Shown in pieces: positions 17,601 to 25,386 of a DNA stretch of 64,000 nt (within the stretch, counting starts at the first letter, position 1; every line of letters starts with the position of its first letter). Made by a program: the position numbers and the translations under genes. Origin of the DNA: Polyangium mundeleinium (GTDB lineage: Bacteria > Myxococcota_A > Polyangia > Polyangiales > Polyangiaceae); NCBI RefSeq assembly GCF_028369105.1, contig NZ_JAQNDO010000001.1:12556501-12620500 (forward strand), in the 5' to 3' direction. The notes beneath the pieces were generated by a model. That model saw only the letters and a program-made list of their open reading frames with translations, was not told where the DNA came from and did no database searches.

Positions 17601-20600
17601 GCGCCGCCGAGCATGCGGCCCGGGCGACGGCAGGGCGTACCCGCGGCGCTATGGGAGCGGCGATTCGAGGCCTTCGGCGTCGATACCGAGGCTTTTCGTA
17701 TCGACCAGCTCTGGCGCAACGGCCACGAGACATTGGCACGCGTGACGCTCGCCCGTGGCAGCACGGCGCCATCGATCTTTCGCGCGGCGACCGCGATTGC
17801 ATCGATCACGCACCCCGCGGCGCATGGTCGCGCATGGATGATCGAAGCCGTCGAGGGCGTCCACGTGCGGCCCACGTCGCTCGAAGGCCGCGCGTGGCTG
17901 CGCCTCAATTGGACGGCGAACGACGGCTTTGCGGCGCGGCTGAGCATGGAGCTCGTCGGGGAAAGCGGCGAGCTCTCGGGCGTGGCGCGGCGAATCAGCG
18001 TCCGCGCGGAGGATCCGGCCGCCGCGCTTCGCGCCGCAGGGAAGGAGCCGCTCGAAGGCGCCTTCGTCGAGCTCGTTTGGCGCGAAATGCCCCCGCCCAT
18101 CACGCCGCCCCCGGCGACGCGACGGTGGGTCGTCATTGCGGACGCGGGTGGCATGGGCGCTTCCCTCGCGCGACGGCTCGATGCCGCCGGGGACATCGTG
18201 GTCACGCTGCCGGCCGAGGACATCGACACGCGTATCGATGACCTCGCGCTGGTGCTCGCGGTGTCCGGCCCCTTCTTCGGCGTCATTTACCTGGGTGCGC
18301 TCGACGTCCCCCCGGACGACACGCTCTCCGTCGCGTCGCTCGACGATGCGCTGCGACGAGGCCCTTGCGCGCTCCTCTCCATCGTGGATGTCCTCGCTGC
18401 GCAGGTTCAGGTCCCGCGCCTCTTTATCGTCACGCGCGGGGCGCAGGCCGCCGGGGACGCGGCGGGCAGCTTCGCGCAGGCGGGATCCTGGGGCCTCGGG
18501 CGCGTCCTGTCGCTCGAACGCGAGGACATGTGGGGCGGCATGATCGACCTCGATCCCGCGCCGAGCCCCGAGGACGCATCGCGGCTCGCCCAGGCGCTTC
18601 TTTGCGCTGGGTCCGAGGATCACATCGCGCTCCGAGGGGACAAACGTCATGCCGCGCGGCTCGTACGCGCCGCCACGCCCGTGCACGAGCCCCTCGTGGT
18701 CCGCTCGGATCGAACCTATCTCGTGACAGGCGGAGCGTCCAAACTCGGCGTCGAGGCCGCGGACTGGCTCGTCACGCGTGGCGCGCGGTCGTTGCTCCTC
18801 GTAGATTCGGACACCGCTGAGGACAGGCCGGAGCACGCTGCCCTGCGACAAACGCTCGAAGCGCGCGGGGCCAAGGTCCTGTTTGTCAGGGCAGACGTCG
18901 AAAGCGCGGGGGTGATGCGTGAGGCCATGTCGCTCACGCCCCTTCCCCTTGGCGGCGTCGTCCATGCAGCGCACGCCCGCGAAGCTGGCCTCCACCGAAT
19001 GACGAGCCGCGATGCCCTGGACGCGCTGCGGGTTGCGCTGCAGCAAAGATCGCGCGCGCTTTTCGCGCTCCACGCGCTCACGGCGACCCTGCCGCTCGAC
19101 TGTTTCATTGTTTTCTCTCCAGCGCCGGCCGCGCTCGGCTGGGAGGGGCTCGGCGCGGACGCGGTGGCCGCCGAATATGGGAGCGCCCTCGCGCGGCTCC
19201 GCGGCCGGCTCGGTCTGCCGGCGACGATCGTGCATCTTTCGTTGCCCGACGAGACGCGTACCCGACAAACGGATTACGAGGACGCGCTCCTCGCGGCGGG
19301 CCTGCCCGGAATGCCTCCCTCCCTTGCCCTGCAGGCCGCCGAACTCCTGGCGGCGGGGGCCCCCGCTTCGGCCATCGTGGCGTGGGCGGATTGGGACCTG
19401 TTCGAGCAATCGCACCACGCGCGCACCGACCGTCCCCTGCTCCAAACCTTGGGCGAGGCGCGCCGCGCGAGCGCGGGCACGGCGACGCTGCGAAGGCGGG
19501 TCGCGGGCGCCGAAATCGGGAAGGCGCGGTGGCTCGTGGAGAACATCGTTCGGAGCGAGGTCGCGCGTGTGCTCGACCTGAGCCCGACGGAGCTGCCGCC
19601 TGCGGACCGGGATTTGCCGGCGCTCGGGATGGATTCCATCATGGGGGTCCAGCTCCTCACGGGCATCGGCGCTGCCTTCGGCGTCCACCTGCCGACGAGC
19701 GCGCTCCTCGGGCGGACCACGATCGAGGGTTTGTCGAGGCGCATCCTCGGCGCCCTGCGTCCTGGCGACGACGCGGCGGCGACAAGGACTGCGAGCCGCC
19801 GCGGGCTGCTCGTCGAGCTCGCCCGCGAAGGGACGAAGCCCCCGTTTTTCATGGCCCCGCCGTCCACGGGCTCGGCGCTCGTCTTCCAGTCGCTCGCCAA
19901 AGAGCTCGGCCCTGATCAGCCCTTTTATGGCTTCAATGCACCCGGCGTCGATACGGCCGAGCCTCCGTGCGATCGGATCGAGGTGCTCGCCGCCCGGTAC
20001 CTCGAAGATCTACGCAAGGTCCAGCCTCGCGGCCCATACCGGCTCGGCGGGTATTCGTTCGGCGCGTTCGCTGCATTCGAGATGGCGCATGTGCTGACAC
20101 GCGCGGGCGAACGCGTCGACATCCTCGTGCTCGGGGATATGCCTGCGCCGCGCCGCCGGGACGACGGGCTTGCTTCGCTCTTCGAGCTGGCGCGGCTCTT
20201 TGACCTGTCGCTCGACGCCAACGAGGCAGGCTCCCTCTCGCGCGACGAGTTCCTCACGCATATGGCCGCGGCCGTGGGGGAGCGGATCATCTTGCCCTCG
20301 AACGTGGCGGAATCCGAGCGGCATCGGCGCCTCTACCGCGCCCATTTGAGCGCGATCGCGACGTTCGCGCCCACGCCGTACGACGGACCCGTCACGCTGC
20401 TGCGCGCCGAGCAAAGCATCCGCAACCTGACGCGCGCCGATCTCCCGGCGGACGAGGCGTCGTATGGCTGGCAATCCCTCTGCCGACAGCCGGTGCGTGT
20501 CCTCGACGTCCCTGGCGACCATTACACGATGTTCCTCACGCCGTGCGTCGTAGAGACCGCCCGTCAGCTCCGCCAGGTGCTCGACGGTCCCGAAGTCGGC

Positions 20601-20603
20601 TGA
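14697..20603 (+). CDS. Terminal type I PKS module: KS-(dead AT)-(dead DH)-(dead KR)-ACP-TE
   Basis: A 1968-residue polyketide synthase that ends the assembly line. An N-terminal docking coil (LERALLALEKMEAKLLAAE) precedes a KS (about 34-455) with Cys199 (DAACTSALVG), His334 (EVHSNGS, for EAHGTGT) and His374 (RIGHAEA) intact. The AT remnant (about 555-800) lacks GQGSQ, reads GEGSGE where GHSxGE should stand, and has lost the subdomain that carries the specificity motif and catalytic His. The DH region reads LQRVAG (His to Gln, Pro to Ala). The KR keeps a TGGASKLG loop but has Lys to Arg, Ser to Pro, Tyr to Asp and Asn to Ala. The ACP is intact (GMDSI, Ser1647), and the thioesterase has GYSFG (Ser1787) and GDHY. 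Uniquely it runs opposite to the other four PKS genes. GTG 14697 has no clear Shine-Dalgarno; ATG 14760 would cut into the coil. Confidence 0.93.
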   Translation: MTTRQPTGGSTLERALLALEKMEAKLLAAERAKTEPLAIVGIGCRLPGGIQGTSTLWQMLRAGVDAVTEVPPDRWDPSTVSPQSPAQWAGLLDNVDHFDAAFFGIGRSEAADMDPQHRLLLEVTWEALEDAGIPPERLLGTKTGVFVGMTTHDYADLVTSKWSEPRAHIPTGIGGSFAAGRIAHMLGLRGPTTVIDAACTSALVGLHMACQSLRRGECDMALVGGVNLLLSANTSNLLAALQILSPDGRCRTFDARANGYVRAEGVGVVVLERLADAQRHARRIWSLVRGTAMNQNGRATSLTAPNVQMQAAVIRAALDDARVGPERVGYVEVHSNGSPLGDPVELDALREALGKPRSDGSKCVLGSIKTRIGHAEAASGMASLIKAVLVLNHETIPMNLHFERLNPNASLEDTPFVLPTSELRWKRGATPRIAGVSSTGLSGANAHAVLEEPPPARRAEDRPERPLHLFVLSAKTPEALRERARQMLHHVGAHPDQALGDVCHTLGAGRSHFEHRFAAVVGTVAELSGQLADFVEGAPSAYLHGRVEGYSARKRVGFVLTGLAAHAASALGARDGTPPTLRAALERADDAVHAQLGRRVLGLLHDDAARGPASVVDAELALFVLQYALVELWNAWGIEPSVILGEGSGECVAAWAAGVLDLDDAVCLAVARARLLESECSDVEAMARALAKIKLAAPKRTFALSLGGAFTTSSLGTATYWEQQIRVAVRVGPSVETLASQGTTAFVEIGPAPVLAARPAAENSSPLILPSLWASRPPIRVLLETLAALYVDGLDVRFDSVDAPHPYRRIALPTYPFQRQRYWFGKTAPIAAQQAPTEGHPLLGRALEPRADRPETRTWQVVLDEPSRRSIGLQRVAGTTRLAAGGLVEIGCAVARELFGDAAWEVELSLADPPVLHDHEPGMLQVIATPEGPGKAAMSVFSRERAGSPWRRIANGHIAPAPELDDESAPPSMRPGRRQGVPAALWERRFEAFGVDTEAFRIDQLWRNGHETLARVTLARGSTAPSIFRAATAIASITHPAAHGRAWMIEAVEGVHVRPTSLEGRAWLRLNWTANDGFAARLSMELVGESGELSGVARRISVRAEDPAAALRAAGKEPLEGAFVELVWREMPPPITPPPATRRWVVIADAGGMGASLARRLDAAGDIVVTLPAEDIDTRIDDLALVLAVSGPFFGVIYLGALDVPPDDTLSVASLDDALRRGPCALLSIVDVLAAQVQVPRLFIVTRGAQAAGDAAGSFAQAGSWGLGRVLSLEREDMWGGMIDLDPAPSPEDASRLAQALLCAGSEDHIALRGDKRHAARLVRAATPVHEPLVVRSDRTYLVTGGASKLGVEAADWLVTRGARSLLLVDSDTAEDRPEHAALRQTLEARGAKVLFVRADVESAGVMREAMSLTPLPLGGVVHAAHAREAGLHRMTSRDALDALRVALQQRSRALFALHALTATLPLDCFIVFSPAPAALGWEGLGADAVAAEYGSALARLRGRLGLPATIVHLSLPDETRTRQTDYEDALLAAGLPGMPPSLALQAAELLAAGAPASAIVAWADWDLFEQSHHARTDRPLLQTLGEARRASAGTATLRRRVAGAEIGKARWLVENIVRSEVARVLDLSPTELPPADRDLPALGMDSIMGVQLLTGIGAAFGVHLPTSALLGRTTIEGLSRRILGALRPGDDAAATRTASRRGLLVELAREGTKPPFFMAPPSTGSALVFQSLAKELGPDQPFYGFNAPGVDTAEPPCDRIEVLAARYLEDLRKVQPRGPYRLGGYSFGAFAAFEMAHVLTRAGERVDILVLGDMPAPRRRDDGLASLFELARLFDLSLDANEAGSLSRDEFLTHMAAAVGERIILPSNVAESERHRRLYRAHLSAIATFAPTPYDGPVTLLRAEQSIRNLTRADLPADEASYGWQSLCRQPVRVLDVPGDHYTMFLTPCVVETARQLRQVLDGPEVG

Positions 20604-20616
20604 ACCACACCCTCTC

Positions 20617-20632
20617 GCCCGGTGAAACGGGC
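20617..20632. terminator. Weak hairpin between convergent PKS genes
   Basis: GCCCG-GTGAAA-CGGGC lies in the 37-nt gap between the stops of the terminal PKS gene (20603) and the four-gene PKS operon (20641), followed on the plus strand by CTTTCC. With a 5-bp GC stem and a poor T-run, it may be a minimal bidirectional terminator. Confidence 0.35.
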
Positions 20633-20640
20633 CTTTCCGG

Positions 20641-23600
20641 TCAATCCAGCAGTTTGTCGAGGGCCGCGAGCTTGGCCGCGAGACGAGCCTCGATGTCGTC
20701 CTCCGGCAGTTCCGGCGATTCCGGGGCGGGTGTGGGCTCGGGCGTCGCCGGCGGGGTCGGCGCCTGCGTGGCGGCCTTGCCTTCGGTTATCCCGAGCCGC
20801 TCGAGGAGATGCTCCGCGAGCGCCGCGGGGGTCGGATGGGAAAAGATCAACGTCGCGGGCAACTTCAATCCAAAGATGGGCTCCAGCGATTTTCGCAGCT
20901 CCACGCCCGTCAAGGAGTCCATTCCGAGGCTGGAGAACGTCGCCTGACGGTCGATTCGCGCCCCGTCCATGTGCAACACCTTCCCGAGCTGCTCAAGGAC
21001 ACGCTCCTCCAACAGCCGCGCCCGCTCCGCGGAGGGTGCCGATTCGAGCATCCCTCGGATGCCCTCCGCCAAACCCGCAGGCTCGCCGGCTCCTTTTCCT
21101 CCGCCTCCACCAGATAGCTCTGCCCAGAAAGCCGATTTTCCCTGCTCGGGAAAGTATTGCACGAAGTTGTCGATCGAGAGGTCGGCCACGACGACCCCCG
21201 GGCGGGGCATCGCGAGCAGCCCTTCAAGCGCCTGAGCGGCGACACGTGGAGAAAGAGCGCGCAGGAATGGGTTGCCTTTGCCGCTCGTGTCGTGGCGCGC
21301 CGCCATGCCCACGCCCGCGATCGGCCCCCATTGCACGCTCGTCCCCGGCAGCTTCAGGGCCGACATTCGCTGCGCCATCGCGTCGAGGAAGGCGTTCGCC
21401 GCCGTGTAGGCGGCGGCCCCGGCGAGCCCGAGCACGACGGACACGGACGAATACATGAAGAAGAAATCGAGGTTCAGCGATCGGGTCTTCGTGTACAGGT
21501 TCCAGGTGCCCACGACCTTGGGGGCCATGACCTCCAGGAATGCGTCTCGCCCGACGTGAACGGTCGGCGTGAGTTCACCCGTGACGCCGGCTACGTGCAA
21601 GATGCCGCGCAGCGGGGGCATGGAACCACCGACCTCCGCCAGCATTGTGTCCACCTGCTTGGGCCGGGACACGTCCGCCGAGACCACCTGCAGCCGAGCC
21701 CCCATTGCCCCCATGGCAGCAATCGCCTCCATGGCTTCGCTCGTGGGTGCTCGCCGTCCGACGAGCGCGATATGCCGGGCACCTCGCTCCACGAGCCGCC
21801 GCGCAGCCGCGAGACCGAGCCCTCCGAGCCCGCCCGTAATTAAGAAGCTCGCGTCGGCCGGCAAGGGGTTCGTGGCCTTCGAAGGCGCCGTCAGCGTGCC
21901 CTTGCAGAGCCGCGCGCCATAACGTCCCTGTCCACGCAGCGCGATCCGATCCTCCCCTTCCCCTCCGTGCATCTCGTGCAAGAGCGCGCGCACCTCGTCC
22001 ACGCCGCCCGCCGGATCGAGATCAATGCACACGTTCTCCAGCTCGGCGTGCTCCAGCGCGAGCGTACGCGCGAACCCCCATAGCGGCGCCTGCACGGGGG
22101 ACCCCTCTGTTTCCGACGCATCGACCACGTGCGCGCCCCGCGTGACCCATACCGCGCGCGTCGGCGCGCCGCTGCGCTTCGCCAGAAGGAGCGCTTGCGC
22201 CAGGTAAAGCGCCGAGAGCATCCCGTGCCCGAGGTCGTGCTCCAGCGTGGCCGAGGTCGTCGCCCCGAGCGGCGCGGAATCTAGGCTGAGGAGGTGAATC
22301 ACGCCGGTCCATGGCTCTCCCGTCCGCAGGAGCTCGGCGGCCAGCCGCTCATGGTCGTCGCGGCTGGCCGGATCGATCCGGAAGCTCCCGTCGCTCGCAC
22401 GCGCGTACGACGCGGCCGCCTCGACCGTCACACAATCGTCCCCACACTCCCGAAGGAGCCTCGCCAGCGCGCTGCCGAGCCCCTGCCGATCGACGAAGAT
22501 CAGCCATCGCCCGCGCCGCCGTCGGTGCTCTGCGGCCGACGCTGGCTCCAGGCGCCGCCATTGCACCTCGTAAACGACCTCGTCGAGCGGCGTGCCCTCT
22601 TCGTCTCCCGCGGTCGGTCGACCATGCCGTACGTTCTCGACCCAGTAGCGCGACCGCTGCCAGGGATACGCGGGCAAAGCCACAACACGATATGCCTCAG
22701 GGCAAAGGTTTTTCCAGCCAATCTCCACGCCGGCCACGTGAAGCGCGCCCAGCGCCCCTAAAAGCGCGCGCCGCTCCTCTCCGCTTCGCCGGAGCGTCGC
22801 GATCGCTCGGGCATTCGCGCGTTGCGCCTCGAAGCATTGCTCCAGGTTCGACGAGAGCACCGGGTGCGGCCCCACCTCCACGAACGCGCCGTGCCCATCG
22901 GCGAGCGCCGTGCCCACCGCGCCCGCGAAATCCACGGCTTCGCGCACGTTTCGGCCCCAGTACCCCGCGTCGAGAGCGTCCCCGTCCACCCTCGCGCCGG
23001 TCACGGTGCTGTACATCGTCAGAACGGCCGCTCTCCGACCAATCGAGCCAAGCTCGGACACGAGTTCCCGCGCAAAAGGCTCCATCTGCGGACTGTGGAA
23101 AGCGTAATTCACGCGGAGCGGGCGCGTCACCACGCCCCGCGCGCCGATCTCCCGCAGCACCGCCTCCAGGGCGTTCGCCTCTCCCGACAGGACCACGGAG
23201 CCTGGGTCGTTGACGGCGGCAATGGCGACCTCGTGCTCCCGGCCGGCCAACGCCTTTCGCGCTTCCTCCGCCGGAAGCGACGCCCAAACCATTCGTCCGT
23301 GCCCCGACGCCTTTTGCATGGCGCGACTGCGCAGCGCGACGAGCCGCGCGGCCTCGTCGAGCTCAATCGCCCCCGCCACGTGCGCGGCCGCGATCTCCCC
23401 GACGCTATGCCCAATCACAGCGTCCGGAATCACCCCCCACGACCGCAACAGCTCCGCTAGCGCCACTTCCAACGCGAAAAGCGCGGGCTGCGCGATCTCG
23501 GTCTCTCCGAGGCGCGATCGCTCGTCCGCGGCCGAGAGCTCTTCGATCAGGGAAAAGCTCACGTGGCGGCGCAGGGCGCGATCGATCTCGTCGAGCTTGG

Positions 23601-25386
23601 CACGAAAAACCGGCTCTTCCGCGTAGAGCTGGCTCCCCATCCCCGCCCATTGCGAACCTTGCCCAGCGAAGACGAACACGACCTTGGGACGCGCCTGGCC
23701 GGATGCACGGCCATGAATCACCTCGCTCGAATCCCCCGCGCCATACGACGACAAGAGTCGCTGCATCTCTTCTCGCGTCTCACCCACCACCACGAGGCGG
23801 TGATCGTAGTGCGTCCGCCGCAGGCTCGCCGTGTGCACGACGTCGCGCAGCGAGACGTCGCTCGCCTGGGCCAACCACGCGGCGTACGAACGCGCGAGCA
23901 TCACGAGCGCATCGGCCCCCTTCGCCGAGAGCGGCAGCAAGTACGTCGACGGCTGCTTCGTCGGCGACCGCGGCTCCTCGCTGGCCGGCGCCTCCTCCAG
24001 AATGACGTGCGCATTCGTGCCGCTGATCCCGAACGAGCTCACCCCCGCCCGGCGGGGCTTGCTCCCGCGCGGCCACGGCACGGCCTCCACTGGAACGACG
24101 AACGGCGTACCTTCCAGCACGATACGAGGGTTCAGCCGACGGAAATGCAGGTTCTTCGGGATCCTCTCGCGCTTCATCGCGAGGACCGCCTTGATGAGCC
24201 CCGCGATTCCGGCGGCGCCCTCGAGGTGCCCGATGTTCGTCTTCACCGCGCCGAGAACACACGACGAGCCATCCGCGCGCGGCTGCCCGAGCACCTCTCG
24301 CAGCGCCTCCGCCTCGATGGGATCCCCGAGCGACGTCCCTGTCCCGTGCAACTCGACATACCCGATATCAGACGGCGTGAGGCGTGCACGCTCCAGGGCT
24401 TGCCGGAGCATTGCCTGCTGAGAGAGCACGTTCGGCGTCGTCAAGCCTGTGGACCGACCATCCTGATTGACGGCCCAGCCGCGCACGAGGGCGTGAACTC
24501 GATCGCCGTCGCGCAGGGCGTCCGACAGCCGCTTCAGCACCACGACGCCGCACCCCTCGCCTCGAACGAAGCCGTTGGCGCGCGCGTCGAGCGCCTTGCT
24601 CCGCCCGTCCGGCGACATGGCCTGCGTCTCGAGCAGCAGCGACATCTGGATCGGCGACAGAATGGCGTTCACGCCGCCCGCGAGCGCGAGATCGCTCTCG
24701 CCCGCGCGCAGGCTTTGGCACGCCGTCGCCACCGCGACGAGCGACGAGGAGCAGGCCGTGTCCAGCGCAATGGCGGGCCCTTGGAGCCCGAGCACGAAGG
24801 CGATCCGCCCTGCCGCGGCGTTTGGCGCGGTCCCCGTCGCGCAATAGACGTCATAACGCCCGGCCCGCGCCTGCGCCACGATATGCTGATAGTCGTAGCT
24901 GCACGAGCCCACGAACGTGCCCGTTCGGCTCCCGATCAGCGTATCCGGCGGCAGTCCGGCGTCCTCGAGCGCCCAGGAGGCCACTTCGAGCAGCATTCGT
25001 TGCTGCGGATCGAGCGTCGCCGCCTCTCGGGGCGAAATGCCGAAGAACGCCGCGTCGAACCCGGCCACGTCATCGAGGAGCGCGGCCCAACGTGCCTCCG
25101 GCCTCTGGCCGGGAATCGCGTTCGCGGGCCACCTCTCCTCCGGAATCTCGCGCACGGCATCGACGCCACGGTCGAGCGCCTGCCAGAATGCTTCGTACCC
25201 ATCGTCGCCGACAGGGAACCGGCAGCCCATCCCGATGATGGCGATCGGCTCGTTCGACGCGCGTTCCACGGCGTCGAGGCGTGCCTTCATTTTCTCCAGC
25301 GCGGCGATGGCGCGTTGCAGCGGCGTTGCCTCGCTCGCCGCCGGCTCGCGCCGGGCCGGGTTTCCGGGGCCACCGGCATTGCTCAT
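20641..25386 (-). CDS. Type I PKS module 4: KS-AT-KR-ACP
   Basis: A 1581-residue single-module PKS, last gene of the leftward PKS operon. Docking coil (LQRAIAALEKMKARLDAVE), then KS with Cys212 (DTACSSSLV), His in ELHGTGT and NIGHLEG. The AT has GQGSQ, Ser661 (GHSVGE) and the specificity motif YAFHS with ETEIAQPALFA, malonyl-leaning but mixed. A structural sub-domain leads to a KR with GGLGGLG near 1185 and an intact Lys-Ser-Tyr-Asn set (APKVVG, MYSSVS, AAYTAAN). It has no LDD signature. The ACP carries GMDSL (Ser1491), and an acidic C-terminal helix (DDIEARLAAKLAALDKLLD) is the likely docking tail for the terminal PKS protein. It should add one two-carbon unit and leave a hydroxyl. The ATG overlaps the previous stop in ATGA. 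Confidence 0.95.
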   Translation of the reverse strand: MSNAGGPGNPARREPAASEATPLQRAIAALEKMKARLDAVERASNEPIAIIGMGCRFPVGDDGYEAFWQALDRGVDAVREIPEERWPANAIPGQRPEARWAALLDDVAGFDAAFFGISPREAATLDPQQRMLLEVASWALEDAGLPPDTLIGSRTGTFVGSCSYDYQHIVAQARAGRYDVYCATGTAPNAAAGRIAFVLGLQGPAIALDTACSSSLVAVATACQSLRAGESDLALAGGVNAILSPIQMSLLLETQAMSPDGRSKALDARANGFVRGEGCGVVVLKRLSDALRDGDRVHALVRGWAVNQDGRSTGLTTPNVLSQQAMLRQALERARLTPSDIGYVELHGTGTSLGDPIEAEALREVLGQPRADGSSCVLGAVKTNIGHLEGAAGIAGLIKAVLAMKRERIPKNLHFRRLNPRIVLEGTPFVVPVEAVPWPRGSKPRRAGVSSFGISGTNAHVILEEAPASEEPRSPTKQPSTYLLPLSAKGADALVMLARSYAAWLAQASDVSLRDVVHTASLRRTHYDHRLVVVGETREEMQRLLSSYGAGDSSEVIHGRASGQARPKVVFVFAGQGSQWAGMGSQLYAEEPVFRAKLDEIDRALRRHVSFSLIEELSAADERSRLGETEIAQPALFALEVALAELLRSWGVIPDAVIGHSVGEIAAAHVAGAIELDEAARLVALRSRAMQKASGHGRMVWASLPAEEARKALAGREHEVAIAAVNDPGSVVLSGEANALEAVLREIGARGVVTRPLRVNYAFHSPQMEPFARELVSELGSIGRRAAVLTMYSTVTGARVDGDALDAGYWGRNVREAVDFAGAVGTALADGHGAFVEVGPHPVLSSNLEQCFEAQRANARAIATLRRSGEERRALLGALGALHVAGVEIGWKNLCPEAYRVVALPAYPWQRSRYWVENVRHGRPTAGDEEGTPLDEVVYEVQWRRLEPASAAEHRRRRGRWLIFVDRQGLGSALARLLRECGDDCVTVEAAASYARASDGSFRIDPASRDDHERLAAELLRTGEPWTGVIHLLSLDSAPLGATTSATLEHDLGHGMLSALYLAQALLLAKRSGAPTRAVWVTRGAHVVDASETEGSPVQAPLWGFARTLALEHAELENVCIDLDPAGGVDEVRALLHEMHGGEGEDRIALRGQGRYGARLCKGTLTAPSKATNPLPADASFLITGGLGGLGLAAARRLVERGARHIALVGRRAPTSEAMEAIAAMGAMGARLQVVSADVSRPKQVDTMLAEVGGSMPPLRGILHVAGVTGELTPTVHVGRDAFLEVMAPKVVGTWNLYTKTRSLNLDFFFMYSSVSVVLGLAGAAAYTAANAFLDAMAQRMSALKLPGTSVQWGPIAGVGMAARHDTSGKGNPFLRALSPRVAAQALEGLLAMPRPGVVVADLSIDNFVQYFPEQGKSAFWAELSGGGGGKGAGEPAGLAEGIRGMLESAPSAERARLLEERVLEQLGKVLHMDGARIDRQATFSSLGMDSLTGVELRKSLEPIFGLKLPATLIFSHPTPAALAEHLLERLGITEGKAATQAPTPPATPEPTPAPESPELPEDDIEARLAAKLAALDKLLD

